Made by a program: the position numbers and the translations under genes. This document shows, piece by piece, positions 1 through 7,100 of a stretch of DNA of 11,807 bases. The notes beneath the pieces were generated by a model that had not been told where the DNA came from, ran no database searches, and worked only from the letters and a program-made list of their open reading frames with translations. The stretch is from Dehalococcoidia bacterium (GTDB taxonomy: Bacteria > Chloroflexota > Dehalococcoidia > Lucifugimonadales > JAGWBF01): the NCBI GenBank assembly GCA_021296025.1, contig JAGWBF010000063.1:1-11807 (forward strand), given 5' to 3'. Each line of letters begins with the position of its first letter. Within the stretch, counting starts at the first letter, position 1.

Positions 1-445
1 CCTTATAGTATCCGGCCACTAGTCCCAAGAAGACTCCGATGAAAGATGCTATGACCACTCCTGAAAATGCCACTGCCAAGGAGATTCGACCGCCGTATAT
101 GATCCTGCTGACCATGTCTCGGCCAAGGTGGTCGGTCCCCAGGAGGAAGTATCTGTATTCATCGGGGTAGGCATCTACTACCTCACCCTGCCTGTTAATC
201 GTTACGTCGTCGGACAGAGGAGGTTCGTGGCGCAGGTGGAGGTTCTGGTTCGATCCTGCACCATCGTCGGCGTAGGGGGAAACCCAAGGTGCAAAGACCG
301 CTGACACGACTATGAGTACGATCAAAAGCCCCGCTATCAGCGTAACCTTGTCGGACAGCAAGGACTGCACCAACGAGTGGTTGTAGAAGGCTGCCAGCTT
401 TGCTGACACCCCCGAATTCGCAGCAACGGTTCCGATCTGTCTCAT
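1..445 (-). CDS. ABC transporter permease, dppC/oppC type (3' part cut by window edge)
   Basis: The first 148 residues of a peptide/nickel-family ABC importer inner-membrane permease are visible; the rest runs off the left edge. After a cytoplasmic N-terminus there is one hydrophobic helix (about residues 33-56), then a periplasmic stretch, then the family hallmark LGTDHLGRD at 102-110 followed by the start of the second helix (about 121-145). That motif is diagnostic of the DppC/OppC subunit. The ATG at 445 is the only sensible upstream start, because an in-frame TAA lies two codons before it; a GTAAGGA stretch just upstream can serve as ribosome binding site. It follows the dppB-type gene by 46 bp on the same strand, so the two are almost certainly co-transcribed and pair as the membrane channel. 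The substrate (oligopeptide, dipeptide, nickel or other) cannot be told from the sequence. Confidence 0.93.
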   Translation of the reverse strand, partial: MRQIGTVAANSGVSAKLAAFYNHSLVQSLLSDKVTLIAGLLIVLIVVSAVFAPWVSPYADDGAGSNQNLHLRHEPPLSDDVTINRQGEVVDAYPDEYRYFLLGTDHLGRDMVSRIIYGGRISLAVAFSGVVIASFIGVFLGLVAGYYK

Positions 446-491
446 TCCTTACCCCGACTTCGGTTTCTGCCGCCCGCGGCCTTAACCTGCA

Positions 492-1433
492 CTACTTGTA
501 ACTGATCCTAGGATCGAGATACGTGTACACCACATCTACGAACAAGTTGATAAACATCACAACAAGAACTATCACAAATATCGACGCTGTAACAACCGGG
601 AGGTCTCGGTCGTTGATGCCGTTGATGATCAGCAAGCCCAATCCCGGCCATGCAAAGATAACCTCCACGACCGTGGAGCCGTTCATGTAGAGGGCAAGCT
701 CATCGCCCATTACTGTCACAATGGCTATGGCTGCGTTTTTCATCACGTGGCCGTACAGGACCGTCCGCTCGGAAAGCCCCTTTGCCCGGGCTGTTGCCAC
801 GTACTGCTTTCCCATCTCATCCAGCATGGTAGCCCGCGTGATCTGAGCGTTTCGCGCAATCACATTGGGACACAGGGCAATGGCTGGCAATATCATGTAC
901 CTGATGCTCTCCCACCCGGTATCCCAGGGGAAGTCCGCAAACCCGGATGTGGGTAATACCCTTATCCAAACGGCGAAGATAAGTATCAACATCAGCGCCA
1001 GCCAGAATCCCGGGATGGATATGGCTGCGAAGGTGAGGATATTTACCAACCGGTCAAAGATCGACCTGGGCCTCTGGGCGGCAATCACCCCTATGGGAAT
1101 GCCGAGCATCCCGATAGCCCAGACTGCGACGGCAAGAAATGCTGTGTTCGGCAGCTTCTCCATCACCAGCTGCATGGCCGGCACGCCGTTACGCAGAGAG
1201 TTGCCAAAGTCGAATCTGAGCAGCCCCCAGTAGAACTCAACAAACTGGGTATAGAGGGGTTTGTCGTAACCGAGCTTTATGGTCAGAGCTTCGATCTGTT
1301 CCTGGGTAGCATCGTCGGGAAGCTGAAGTGCGACTGGATCCCCCAGGATATGGATCATGATGAACAGGAGGGCCATCAGGCCAAGTACTATGAGAACCGA
1401 ATGGGCCGACCGCCTGATCAAGTAATTTCGCAT
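492..1433 (-). CDS. ABC transporter permease, dppB/oppB type
   Basis: Complete 313-residue inner-membrane permease of the peptide/nickel ABC importer family, a normal length for DppB/OppB. The N-terminal RRSAHSVLIVLGLMALLF helix, the periplasmic segment with DDATQEQIEAL and YDKPLYTQF, and five further hydrophobic segments (about 96-119, 134-157, 178-190, 230-250, 280-304) give the usual six-helix layout. The EAA-type cytoplasmic loop that contacts the ATPase is seen at about 209-230 (YVATARAKGLSERTV). The C-terminus YLDPRISYK is typical. The ATG at 1433 is preceded by a modest GAGGT. It is the first gene of its operon here, with a good promoter at 1623-1651, and the dppC-type gene follows. 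No substrate-binding protein gene precedes it; that and the two ATPases may lie beyond the left edge. Confidence 0.95.
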   Translation of the reverse strand: MRNYLIRRSAHSVLIVLGLMALLFIMIHILGDPVALQLPDDATQEQIEALTIKLGYDKPLYTQFVEFYWGLLRFDFGNSLRNGVPAMQLVMEKLPNTAFLAVAVWAIGMLGIPIGVIAAQRPRSIFDRLVNILTFAAISIPGFWLALMLILIFAVWIRVLPTSGFADFPWDTGWESIRYMILPAIALCPNVIARNAQITRATMLDEMGKQYVATARAKGLSERTVLYGHVMKNAAIAIVTVMGDELALYMNGSTVVEVIFAWPGLGLLIINGINDRDLPVVTASIFVIVLVVMFINLFVDVVYTYLDPRISYK

Positions 1434-1622
1434 AAGAAGACCTCAGCCCCTTGCCTGGTTTTCCAGATCAAACACACCCGCGCATCGCTGGGTGGCCTTT
1501 GGCCCCTGCCCTATCCGCCTCTGGGGTGATCGCTTGCTGGTCACAGCTCTTCCAAAGACATCTAAAAGCAGGTTTGTTCTTGCGCTGAACGATGCTGGCG
1601 GAGCCAGCCCGTATTAGGCGGG

Positions 1623-1651
1623 AATGTATCATAAGTTTCCCCGACTGTCAA
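1623..1651 (-). promoter_or_regulatory. sigma-70-type promoter for the permease operon
   Basis: Read on the minus strand, a perfect TTGACA -35 (1651-1646) is followed by a 17-bp spacer and TACATT as -10 (1628-1623, 4 of 6 matches to TATAAT). Transcription would start near 1616 and give a leader of about 180 nt before the dppB-type start at 1433. The match is by eye; it is the best promoter in this intergenic region. Confidence 0.6.
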
Positions 1652-1655
1652 CGGA

Positions 1656-1689
1656 TTTCATAGCTCCGCGGAGAGAAGTGCAAAAGTCC
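1656..1689. repeat. half of a short palindromic repeat (copy A: core plus right arm)
   Basis: A 13-bp core TTTCATAGCTCCG (1656-1668) is followed by an arm AGAAGTGCAAAAGTCC (1674-1689). The identical core recurs in the same orientation at 3126-3138. There it is preceded by GGACTTTGCACTTCT, the reverse complement of this arm with one A/T base missing. The two copies thus look like complementary halves of one element with an arm-core-arm design. This copy ends four bases upstream of the -35 box of the permease promoter. Confidence 0.55.
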
Positions 1690-1724
1690 ATAAAGTGATG
1701 TTGTAGTACTGCCTATTTTGTGCT

Positions 1725-1758
1725 GAAAGCGCCGGAGAGAACCAGAGCCGGCGCTTTC
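1725..1758. repeat. perfect 11-bp stem-loop, terminator-like but isolated
   Basis: GAAAGCGCCGG (1725-1735) and CCGGCGCTTTC (1748-1758) form a perfect 11-bp stem around a 12-nt loop. It lacks a clear T-tract on either side. It lies between two divergently transcribed genes, so neither visible gene ends here; it may be a relic terminator, an RNA structure or a protein-binding palindrome. Confidence 0.6.
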
Positions 1759-1896
1759 GTATTACCGTAGCCCCAAGCGGATGTCCACCAGCCTCCATCT
1801 GTGCTAATCTCACTCTGCACTCTCCCACAAGTGTGAACCGTTCCTGGGCTTCAGGTGGGGAACTCTACAGCCTGGAAGTTTTGCTTGCATTGCCAC

Positions 1897-1926
1897 TTGA
1901 TCGTGGCCTGGGCGGTAGCTTATAGG
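1897..1926 (+). promoter_or_regulatory. possible promoter for the DUF4328-like gene
   Basis: TTGATC (1897-1902), an 18-bp spacer and TATAGG (1921-1926) give 4 of 6 matches in each hexamer. It would yield a leader of about 100 nt containing the 1990-2029 stem. This is weak and based on consensus alone. Confidence 0.25.
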
Positions 1927-1989
1927 AGAGTATGCCAACCTTCCGATCAAGGGGTTATATTTGGGCTCCTATGCCACGGCCGCCCAGAA

Positions 1990-2029
1990 CCCCCCTTTCT
2001 GCGGAAGTCACACTTAGTCACAGGGGGGG
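1990..2029 (+). promoter_or_regulatory. G7 ribosome binding site with a potential sequestering stem
   Basis: A run of seven G (2023-2029) lies three bases before the ATG at 2033 and is the only Shine-Dalgarno-like element. An upstream run of six C (1990-1995) can pair with it, and CTG (1999-2001) with CAG (2021-2023) extends the stem after a 3-nt bulge. Folded this way the mRNA would hide the ribosome binding site. The pairing is visible; a regulatory role is inference. Confidence 0.35.
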
Positions 2030-2032
2030 CAC

Positions 2033-2695
2033 ATGTTCGCTCTATACCATCCGCTCAAGGGACGCGCGCTTTGGTGCGCGCTGATTCTTCTTATTCACGG
2101 GTTAGTTACCGTGGTTACCATCGCCTTCACATTCGTTGAACTCGACTTGCTCTCAAGGATCGAACGTGGAGAGAACGTTCCCTACCACGAGCTTATAAGC
2201 AGCGATGACAGGATGTTGGTAATTGGCTGGGTCTATATAGCATCCATCGTGATCGCCGGTGCCGCTTTCATCTTCTGGATGCACCGGGCATACCGGAACC
2301 TTGAGCCATTGATGGGAAGGTTTCAGGAGCATTCCCCATGGTGGGTCATCTTCGGATGGATCATCCCGATTATTTCGTTGTTCCGGCCATATCAGTTGAT
2401 GAAGGAAATCTACCGGGATAGCTCGCCGGGACTCCCCTACCGAGGCGATACAACGCCGTTGTTGCCGTTCTGGTGGGCTTTGTGGCTAGTCGGCGGGTGG
2501 ATTGGCACCTTCGCTGGCAATCTTATGTTCCGAGGCGAGACCGCGAGAGACCTTATCATGGCGGATCGGTTCTACGTCGTCACCGATGCTCTGGCGCTGG
2601 CCGCGCTTGTCTTTGCTCTGGTCTTGGTCCATCGCATTACATCGAACCAACAGACGAAGTATGAAGGGAACATCGCCGCTGCCTCTTCTGCCTAA
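2033..2695 (+). CDS. DUF4328-like multi-pass membrane protein
   Basis: A 220-residue integral membrane protein of unknown function. Hydrophobic segments are seen at about 12-34, 61-83, 103-117, 144-163 and 180-201. Between the second and third sits WMHRAYRNLEPL (82-93), followed by SPWWVIFGWIIPI and SLFRPYQLMKEIYRDS (101-130). This W-x-x-R-x-Y-x-N-L plus P-x-x-S-L-F-R-P-Y-x-x-M-x-E-I pattern is what I know from DUF4328 proteins, which are common in Actinomycetota and other bacteria. The assignment is from memory of the family pattern. The ATG at 2033 follows a G7 run; the C-terminus is a short polar tail. It is the only clear plus-strand gene in the window and appears to be a single-gene transcript with a hairpin 49 bp after its stop. 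No catalytic residues are evident. Confidence 0.85.
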   Translation: MFALYHPLKGRALWCALILLIHGLVTVVTIAFTFVELDLLSRIERGENVPYHELISSDDRMLVIGWVYIASIVIAGAAFIFWMHRAYRNLEPLMGRFQEHSPWWVIFGWIIPIISLFRPYQLMKEIYRDSSPGLPYRGDTTPLLPFWWALWLVGGWIGTFAGNLMFRGETARDLIMADRFYVVTDALALAALVFALVLVHRITSNQQTKYEGNIAAASSA

Positions 2696-2744
2696 AGCTC
2701 GTCGGTAGGTTGATGGGGGACCCTGCTGCTCCGTAGGATGGAAA

Positions 2745-2768
2745 GACCGCCGGGAACAATCGGCGGTC
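2745..2768 (+). terminator. stem-loop after the DUF4328-like gene
   Basis: GACCGCCG (2745-2752) and CGGCGGTC (2761-2768) form a perfect 8-bp GC-rich stem with an 8-nt loop, 49 bp after the stop codon. There is no T-tract, so it is only a candidate terminator. Confidence 0.45.
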
Positions 2769-2832
2769 CTAGGAATCCCTAGTGTAGTGGCACCCTCAGC
2801 ACACGCCACCACATCACACCGCAGATAGACTT

Positions 2833-2844
2833 TGCAAATTTGCA
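2833..2844. repeat. 12-bp perfect palindrome
   Basis: TGCAAATTTGCA reads the same on both strands. It could be an operator or the end of a small element; nothing else identifies it. Confidence 0.4.
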
Positions 2845-2850
2845 GGTACC

Positions 2851-2880
2851 CGGGGCTTCCAAGAGAAAGGATAAGCCCCG
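2851..2880. repeat. 8-bp stem-loop
   Basis: CGGGGCTT (2851-2858) and AAGCCCCG (2873-2880) pair perfectly around a 14-nt loop. The structure lies directly before the ATG of the uncalled frame at 2881, six bases after the 12-bp palindrome. Confidence 0.45.
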
Positions 2881-3111
2881 ATGCCCAAATGTAAACAGCG
2901 CAGCTTTCCGATCCCTGATGATGGTCTGTCTCCCGGCTATATCTTGGTCCCGCCTCCTTGGTACAAACAGTTCTGGTTAAGGCGACTGGCTGCCTTCGAT
3001 GTGATTCTCCGTACCGCCCGTAACGAAGAGTTCTTGGTCGGTACGGCCCGTTCTCACACTAATTTTTCCGACTTCCATCATACTGCCCCAGGTTCGCCCC
3101 ACATATGGCAG

Positions 3112-3138
3112 GGACTTTGCACTTCTTTCATAGCTCCG
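3112..3138. repeat. half of a short palindromic repeat (copy B: left arm plus core)
   Basis: The arm GGACTTTGCACTTCT (3112-3126) runs into the core TTTCATAGCTCCG (3126-3138). The core is identical to 1656-1668, and the arm is the inverted complement of 1674-1689 apart from one base. Copy B therefore keeps the left arm and copy A the right arm. Confidence 0.55.
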
Positions 3139-3143
3139 GACAG

Positions 3144-3180
3144 TATTAGTGCCTCAGGTCACAATCCTGAGGCACTAATA
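3144..3180 (-). terminator. 15-bp stem-loop downstream of the dienelactone hydrolase gene
   Basis: TATTAGTGCCTCAGG (3144-3158) and CCTGAGGCACTAATA (3166-3180) form a perfect 15-bp stem with a 7-nt loop. It begins 38 bp past the stop of the minus-strand gene ending at 3218. No T-tract follows on either strand, so it may stop transcription with help, protect mRNA ends or block read-through from both sides. Confidence 0.55.
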
Positions 3181-3217
3181 GACTCATCTAGATGGTGCTG
3201 CCGGCGTTAGGCTCCCT

Positions 3218-4027
3218 TTAGACGTACTTCAGGTACTTGGCAAGCCAGTCGAGTATGTATCCCCATGCGATATGGGCGGCTTCCGGCCTGTAGGAGTCCC
3301 GGGAATCGGAGAAGAAGGCGTGGGCTGCTTCATTCAAGCCATGGGCTTCCACTGTCTTCCCGGCCTTTTTCAGCTCAGCTTCGATCTTCCCCATGTCCTC
3401 GGGGGTTGGGTTGGTATCTTCTACGCCCGAGATCAGCAAGATGGGACATGAGATGTTCTTCACGCGATCGACGACAGGAACGGGGTTGGCATCGGTGGGG
3501 TTGATGGCATTGTTGGGGTAGCAGGAGATCACCACCTTTGCATCTTTGGTGGCCGAAGCGAAGGACAATGCAACCGTGCCACCAGAGCAGAAGCCGATGA
3601 TGCCGATCCTATCGCTGTCCACACAGTCCAGGGTCTTCAGGTAGTCGAGGGCACCCTGCATATCGCCATCAGCCTGTGCATGGGGTCTGCTCCTGAGTGC
3701 GGCCCCAGCGGGTCCCATATCGTGGTCCAGCTCTTCGATGGAGCGGAAGCCGCTGCGTGTGTACAGAGCAGGCATTATGGAAACGTACCCGAACAGGGCC
3801 AAGCGACGGGCTACATCCTTAACGTGCTCCTCTGTGCCATGGATACCATGGGGGAACACCACCGCAGGGAAGACGCCTTCCTCTTCAGGGCGCATCAGGT
3901 ACGCGGGGATCTCATCCCCATTGGCACCCTTGATCTTGACCTCGGTGGGGTTCATGTCCGAATACCGATAAACCCCTGCTGGGGGAATAATGTCTGCCTT
4001 GGTTCGCGTCTTAATTGCTGTTGCCAC
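3218..4027 (-). CDS. dienelactone hydrolase family protein
   Basis: A 269-residue alpha/beta-hydrolase of the dienelactone hydrolase family, cytoplasmic with no signal peptide. The nucleophile elbow is GFCSGG with Cys147, as in true dienelactone hydrolases, rather than Ser. Asp204 in SGVEDTNP and His236 in AAHAFFS complete the expected Cys-Asp-His triad. FPAVVFPHGIHG (53-64) supplies the oxyanion-hole strand. The family hydrolyses cyclic enol esters, but many members have other ester or lactone substrates, so the substrate is unknown. The start is GTG at 4027, supported by GGAGG (4041-4037) with a 9-nt spacer. It lies 135 bp downstream of dnaE2 on the same strand. It may have its own promoter or receive read-through from the SOS operon; no clear promoter or terminator is visible in that gap. 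Confidence 0.92.
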   Translation of the reverse strand: MATAIKTRTKADIIPPAGVYRYSDMNPTEVKIKGANGDEIPAYLMRPEEEGVFPAVVFPHGIHGTEEHVKDVARRLALFGYVSIMPALYTRSGFRSIEELDHDMGPAGAALRSRPHAQADGDMQGALDYLKTLDCVDSDRIGIIGFCSGGTVALSFASATKDAKVVISCYPNNAINPTDANPVPVVDRVKNISCPILLISGVEDTNPTPEDMGKIEAELKKAGKTVEAHGLNEAAHAFFSDSRDSYRPEAAHIAWGYILDWLAKYLKYV

Positions 4028-4162
4028 TATTTACAGCCTCCAGCTTATGAGATTTTGCTGTTCACAAGGGCTCTCGCGGGCTGCTCAATCGCAGGCCCGG
4101 GAATCCTCGTTGGACAAGTGTTAGAATGCCACATCCCCCGGTAATTGTCCAGTCCCGACATC

Positions 4163-7100
4163 CTAGTGCCAGTCATGCGAAGAAGGCATGACAACCCCCG
4201 AGGGGATAGCCTTCACATCTGTTGCAATGATGTTGGTCATGCCATCCCACCTGGATATGTAGCCCGACACCCGGATCACCTGGTTCGCCAGCTCTCTGCG
4301 GTGCTTGGTGAACAGGTCGTGCCATATTATGACCTGAGCGTCGCCCGTTTCATCCTCTATGGTCACAAACACCGTGCCGTCTCGCCCACGGGGATGCTGC
4401 CGTGCCACAGGCCAGCCCGCTATCACAACCTCTTCGGACTCTTCGCACTTTTCCACCTCCGCAGTGGCCAGCACCCCCGGGTCCAGGCTGGGCCTCACGA
4501 ACTCCATCAGGTGTCCCCTGGGATAGATACCCATTGTGGCATACTCCCATCGCATCTTCTCAGCATCGGAGAAGTCCTGCATCTCCGGTACGCTGTCCTC
4601 CGTAGATATGGACAACGCCATTTGTCCGCCCTTCTTTGGTCGAAAGTGGAGGCCCGTCTCCCACAAAGCTTCCCTGCGGTTCTTCGTAATGCCGTCAAAG
4701 GCCCCGGCCATCACCAGGGAGCGCACCGCCGGCGGCTTTATCCCCGTCCGTTGAGCCAGGTCGCTCCCGTTTGCGTATGTCCCCCTGCGTTCCCTCTCTT
4801 CCACGATGAGCCTTGCCGACTCCGGCCCAATATCTCCGATGAACTGGAGGCCTAACCGCACCGAGATCCCATCGGGGATGCACATCACCCGGCTCCTATT
4901 AACACAGGGATTCAAGAAGGGCACCCCGAAGCGCCGGGCATCCTGTTTCAGTGTCTCCATAGGATAGAACCCCATCGGCTGGTTGTTCATCAGGGCAACG
5001 AAGAACTCCAACGGGTAGTAGAGCTTGAGCCATGCAGCCTGATAAGCGGTAACGGCGAAGGCGTGAGAGTGGGACTCCGGGAACATGTAGTGGCCGTTGA
5101 TCTTGCCAAATATCTTCTTGGCGGCCTCTTCGGACACACCATTTCGTTGTGCCCCCTCCAGGAATCTTCGCCAGTGCATGTCAATAAGGTGCGCATTGTT
5201 AGGCCTGGCAAAGGCTCGGCGAATCTCATCAGCCTCTGCTGCCGTCATGCCTGCCACATCCTCTATGAGCTGCACAACCTGCTCCTGCCAGACGATGATG
5301 CCGTAGCCCCGCTCCAGGGCCCGTTTTTCCAAGGGATGATCATACTCCCACTCCGCCCCACGCCTGTAGCGTTCGACGAACTGGGACACCGCGCTGCCCT
5401 GGGTGCCCACCCCGGGTCGGATAAGCGCGACCTGGTAGGCAAGGTCCAGCAGGTCCCGGGACCTCAGCCTCTGGCCCATCTTCAATTGCGCTGGCGATTG
5501 AAGCAGAAAGACCCCCTTGGACATGCCCTCGTTTATCATGTCGTACACATTAGAGTCCTCAGGGTCTATCGTGCTCAGGTCCGGTCGTTTGCCCTCCCTT
5601 ACCTCCACCAGGTCCAACGCCTCTTCTATCTGATCCAGCACAGGAAGAGAGAGAATGTCGATCTTGGCGAACCCGGCATCAGCCACGCTGTCCTTGTTCC
5701 AGTCCATTATGAACCGGCCATCCATGGCCCCCGCCCTGATGGGGACCATCCTGGGAATGGGGGAGCAGCTCAACACCGTGCCGCCTACATGCTGGCCCAA
5801 CCCTCTGGGAGCATCCATCAGCTGGGGGGCAAGATCGAGCAGGTCCCGCCATCCACTGGCATTCACCTTGTCCCGAAAGTCCGGCAAGTCCATCATCTCC
5901 CTCCGGAGGTCGGCGGCGTCATGGGAATGGAGTCGTTTGGAAGCGAGGCTAACCTGCTCCCGGGGAAGCCCCAAGGCTTTGCCCAGGTCCTGGATGGTCC
6001 CCTTTACGCTGTAAGTAGAAATAGCCCCGGTCAGCACGGCGTACTCCGGGCCGAAGTGGCTGTGTACTCTCTCGATCAGCTCATCTCTGAGACCCCGGGG
6101 AAAGTCCAGATCGATGTCCGGCAACATCTTCATATCTTCGGAGATGAAGCGCTCCAAGGTGAGGTCCCACCGCAGAGGGTCCACATGGCTCACTCCGATG
6201 AGGTATCCGACCAGCAGCGCCACCGATGAGCCTCGCCCACGCCCGGGAGGCTTCTCCTCCAACGGAGTCTCCAGGCTTGTCAGACCGCGCTCCTCCATGA
6301 TCCGCTGGGCTATCATAACGATCTCTCTGTAGAGCAGCAGGAAGCCCGCAAGGTTCAGTCGCTGGATCAGCCCGAACTCTTCCCGGAGGCGCTCCTCAAC
6401 TCGCTGGGGCACATTGCCTCCGTACCGCCGGGCCGCAGCTTCGTAGCACAGCCTTTGCAAGAAGCTATCAGGAGTGTACCCATCGGGCACCGCCGGCTCG
6501 GGCAGGGAGTAGCCCAGGTCTTTGCTGAGGTCGAAGGTGCAACGCTCAGCAATGCGGAGAGTGTTGGAAAGGGCTTCCGGACAATCGGCGAAGAGTCTCT
6601 CCATATCCCCCTGGGGTTTCAGACAAAGATGTTCGTTCGGGCAGATATGGGGCAAGGCCCGATCTATGGTGGTGTTGAGCTTGGCAGCCACTAGCGCATG
6701 CTGGAGCCTGTGCCGGCCAGGGTGATGATAGTGGACATCGTTGGTGGCAACCACCGGTGCCCCGACCTCCCTGGCAACCTTCAGCAGCTCCCGGTTGCGC
6801 GCGGTGTCCCCCTGCAGGAAGTTGCGCTGCAGCTCGACGTACACCGATCCCGGCCCGTACCAGTCCATGTACCGTTTCATAAGCTCACGGGCCTTCCCGT
6901 AACGGCCCTCGGTCGCCAGCCGGGAGACCTGCCCATGTCGTCCACCCGCCAGCAGGATGACACCCTGAGAGTGCTCCGCCAAATGGACGGGGTCCAGCTT
7001 CGGCTCCCTGCGGTCCGCAGCATTGGCAAGGGTGAACAGGCGGGATATGTTGGAGTAGCCTGCCGGTGTCTCAGCCAAAAGGGTGATTTGCGAGCCGTCA

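Larger units (their letters stand above)
1434..2032. other. divergent intergenic region (599 bp), no gene supported
   Basis: This stretch separates the minus-strand permease operon from the plus-strand DUF4328-like gene. It holds a promoter for the permeases with a leader of about 180 nt. Within that leader a 6-bp hairpin, GCTGGC/GCCAGC at 1594-1608, lies close to the predicted transcript start. It also holds half of a short palindromic repeat, an isolated hairpin at 1725-1758 and a possible regulatory stem at 1990-2029. I saw no convincing reading frame or tRNA; the plus-strand ORF at 1855-2139 has no recognisable protein features and overlaps the better-supported gene at 2033. Confidence 0.6.
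2696..3217. other. convergent intergenic region (522 bp) rich in inverted repeats
   Basis: The region lies between the ends of the DUF4328-like gene and the dienelactone hydrolase gene. It contains stem-loops at 2745-2768, 2851-2880 and 3144-3180, a 12-bp palindrome at 2833-2844, an 8-bp inverted pair CCGTACCG/CGGTACGG at 3009-3046, and a half repeat at 3112-3138. GACTTTGCA occurs twice in the same orientation (2828-2836 and 3113-3121). An open frame at 2881-3210 (109 codons) spans two of these structures and matches no family I recognise; I do not call it as a gene. Confidence 0.55.

Noticed and set aside
1855..2139. 94-codon plus-strand frame
   Set aside because: It overlaps the start of the DUF4328-like gene in another frame, lacks a ribosome binding site and has no protein-like pattern.
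2881..3210. 109-codon plus-strand frame as a hypothetical gene
   Set aside because: No recognisable domain, a GAAAGGA stretch too far from the ATG, and its 3' half crosses a half repeat and a 15-bp hairpin. Kept only as a possible remnant within the intergenic entry.
4111..4151. TGGACAA/TTGTCCA inverted pair as dnaE2 terminator or operator
   Set aside because: Only 7 bp with a 27-nt loop and no T-tract; within chance for this length of sequence.
5063..6229. 388-codon plus-strand open frame opposite dnaE2
   Set aside because: It is the antisense shadow of the conserved polymerase; the translation has no family pattern and is poor in hydrophobic-core features. The same applies to the plus-strand frames at 4145-4855, 6698-7408 and 7309-8379.
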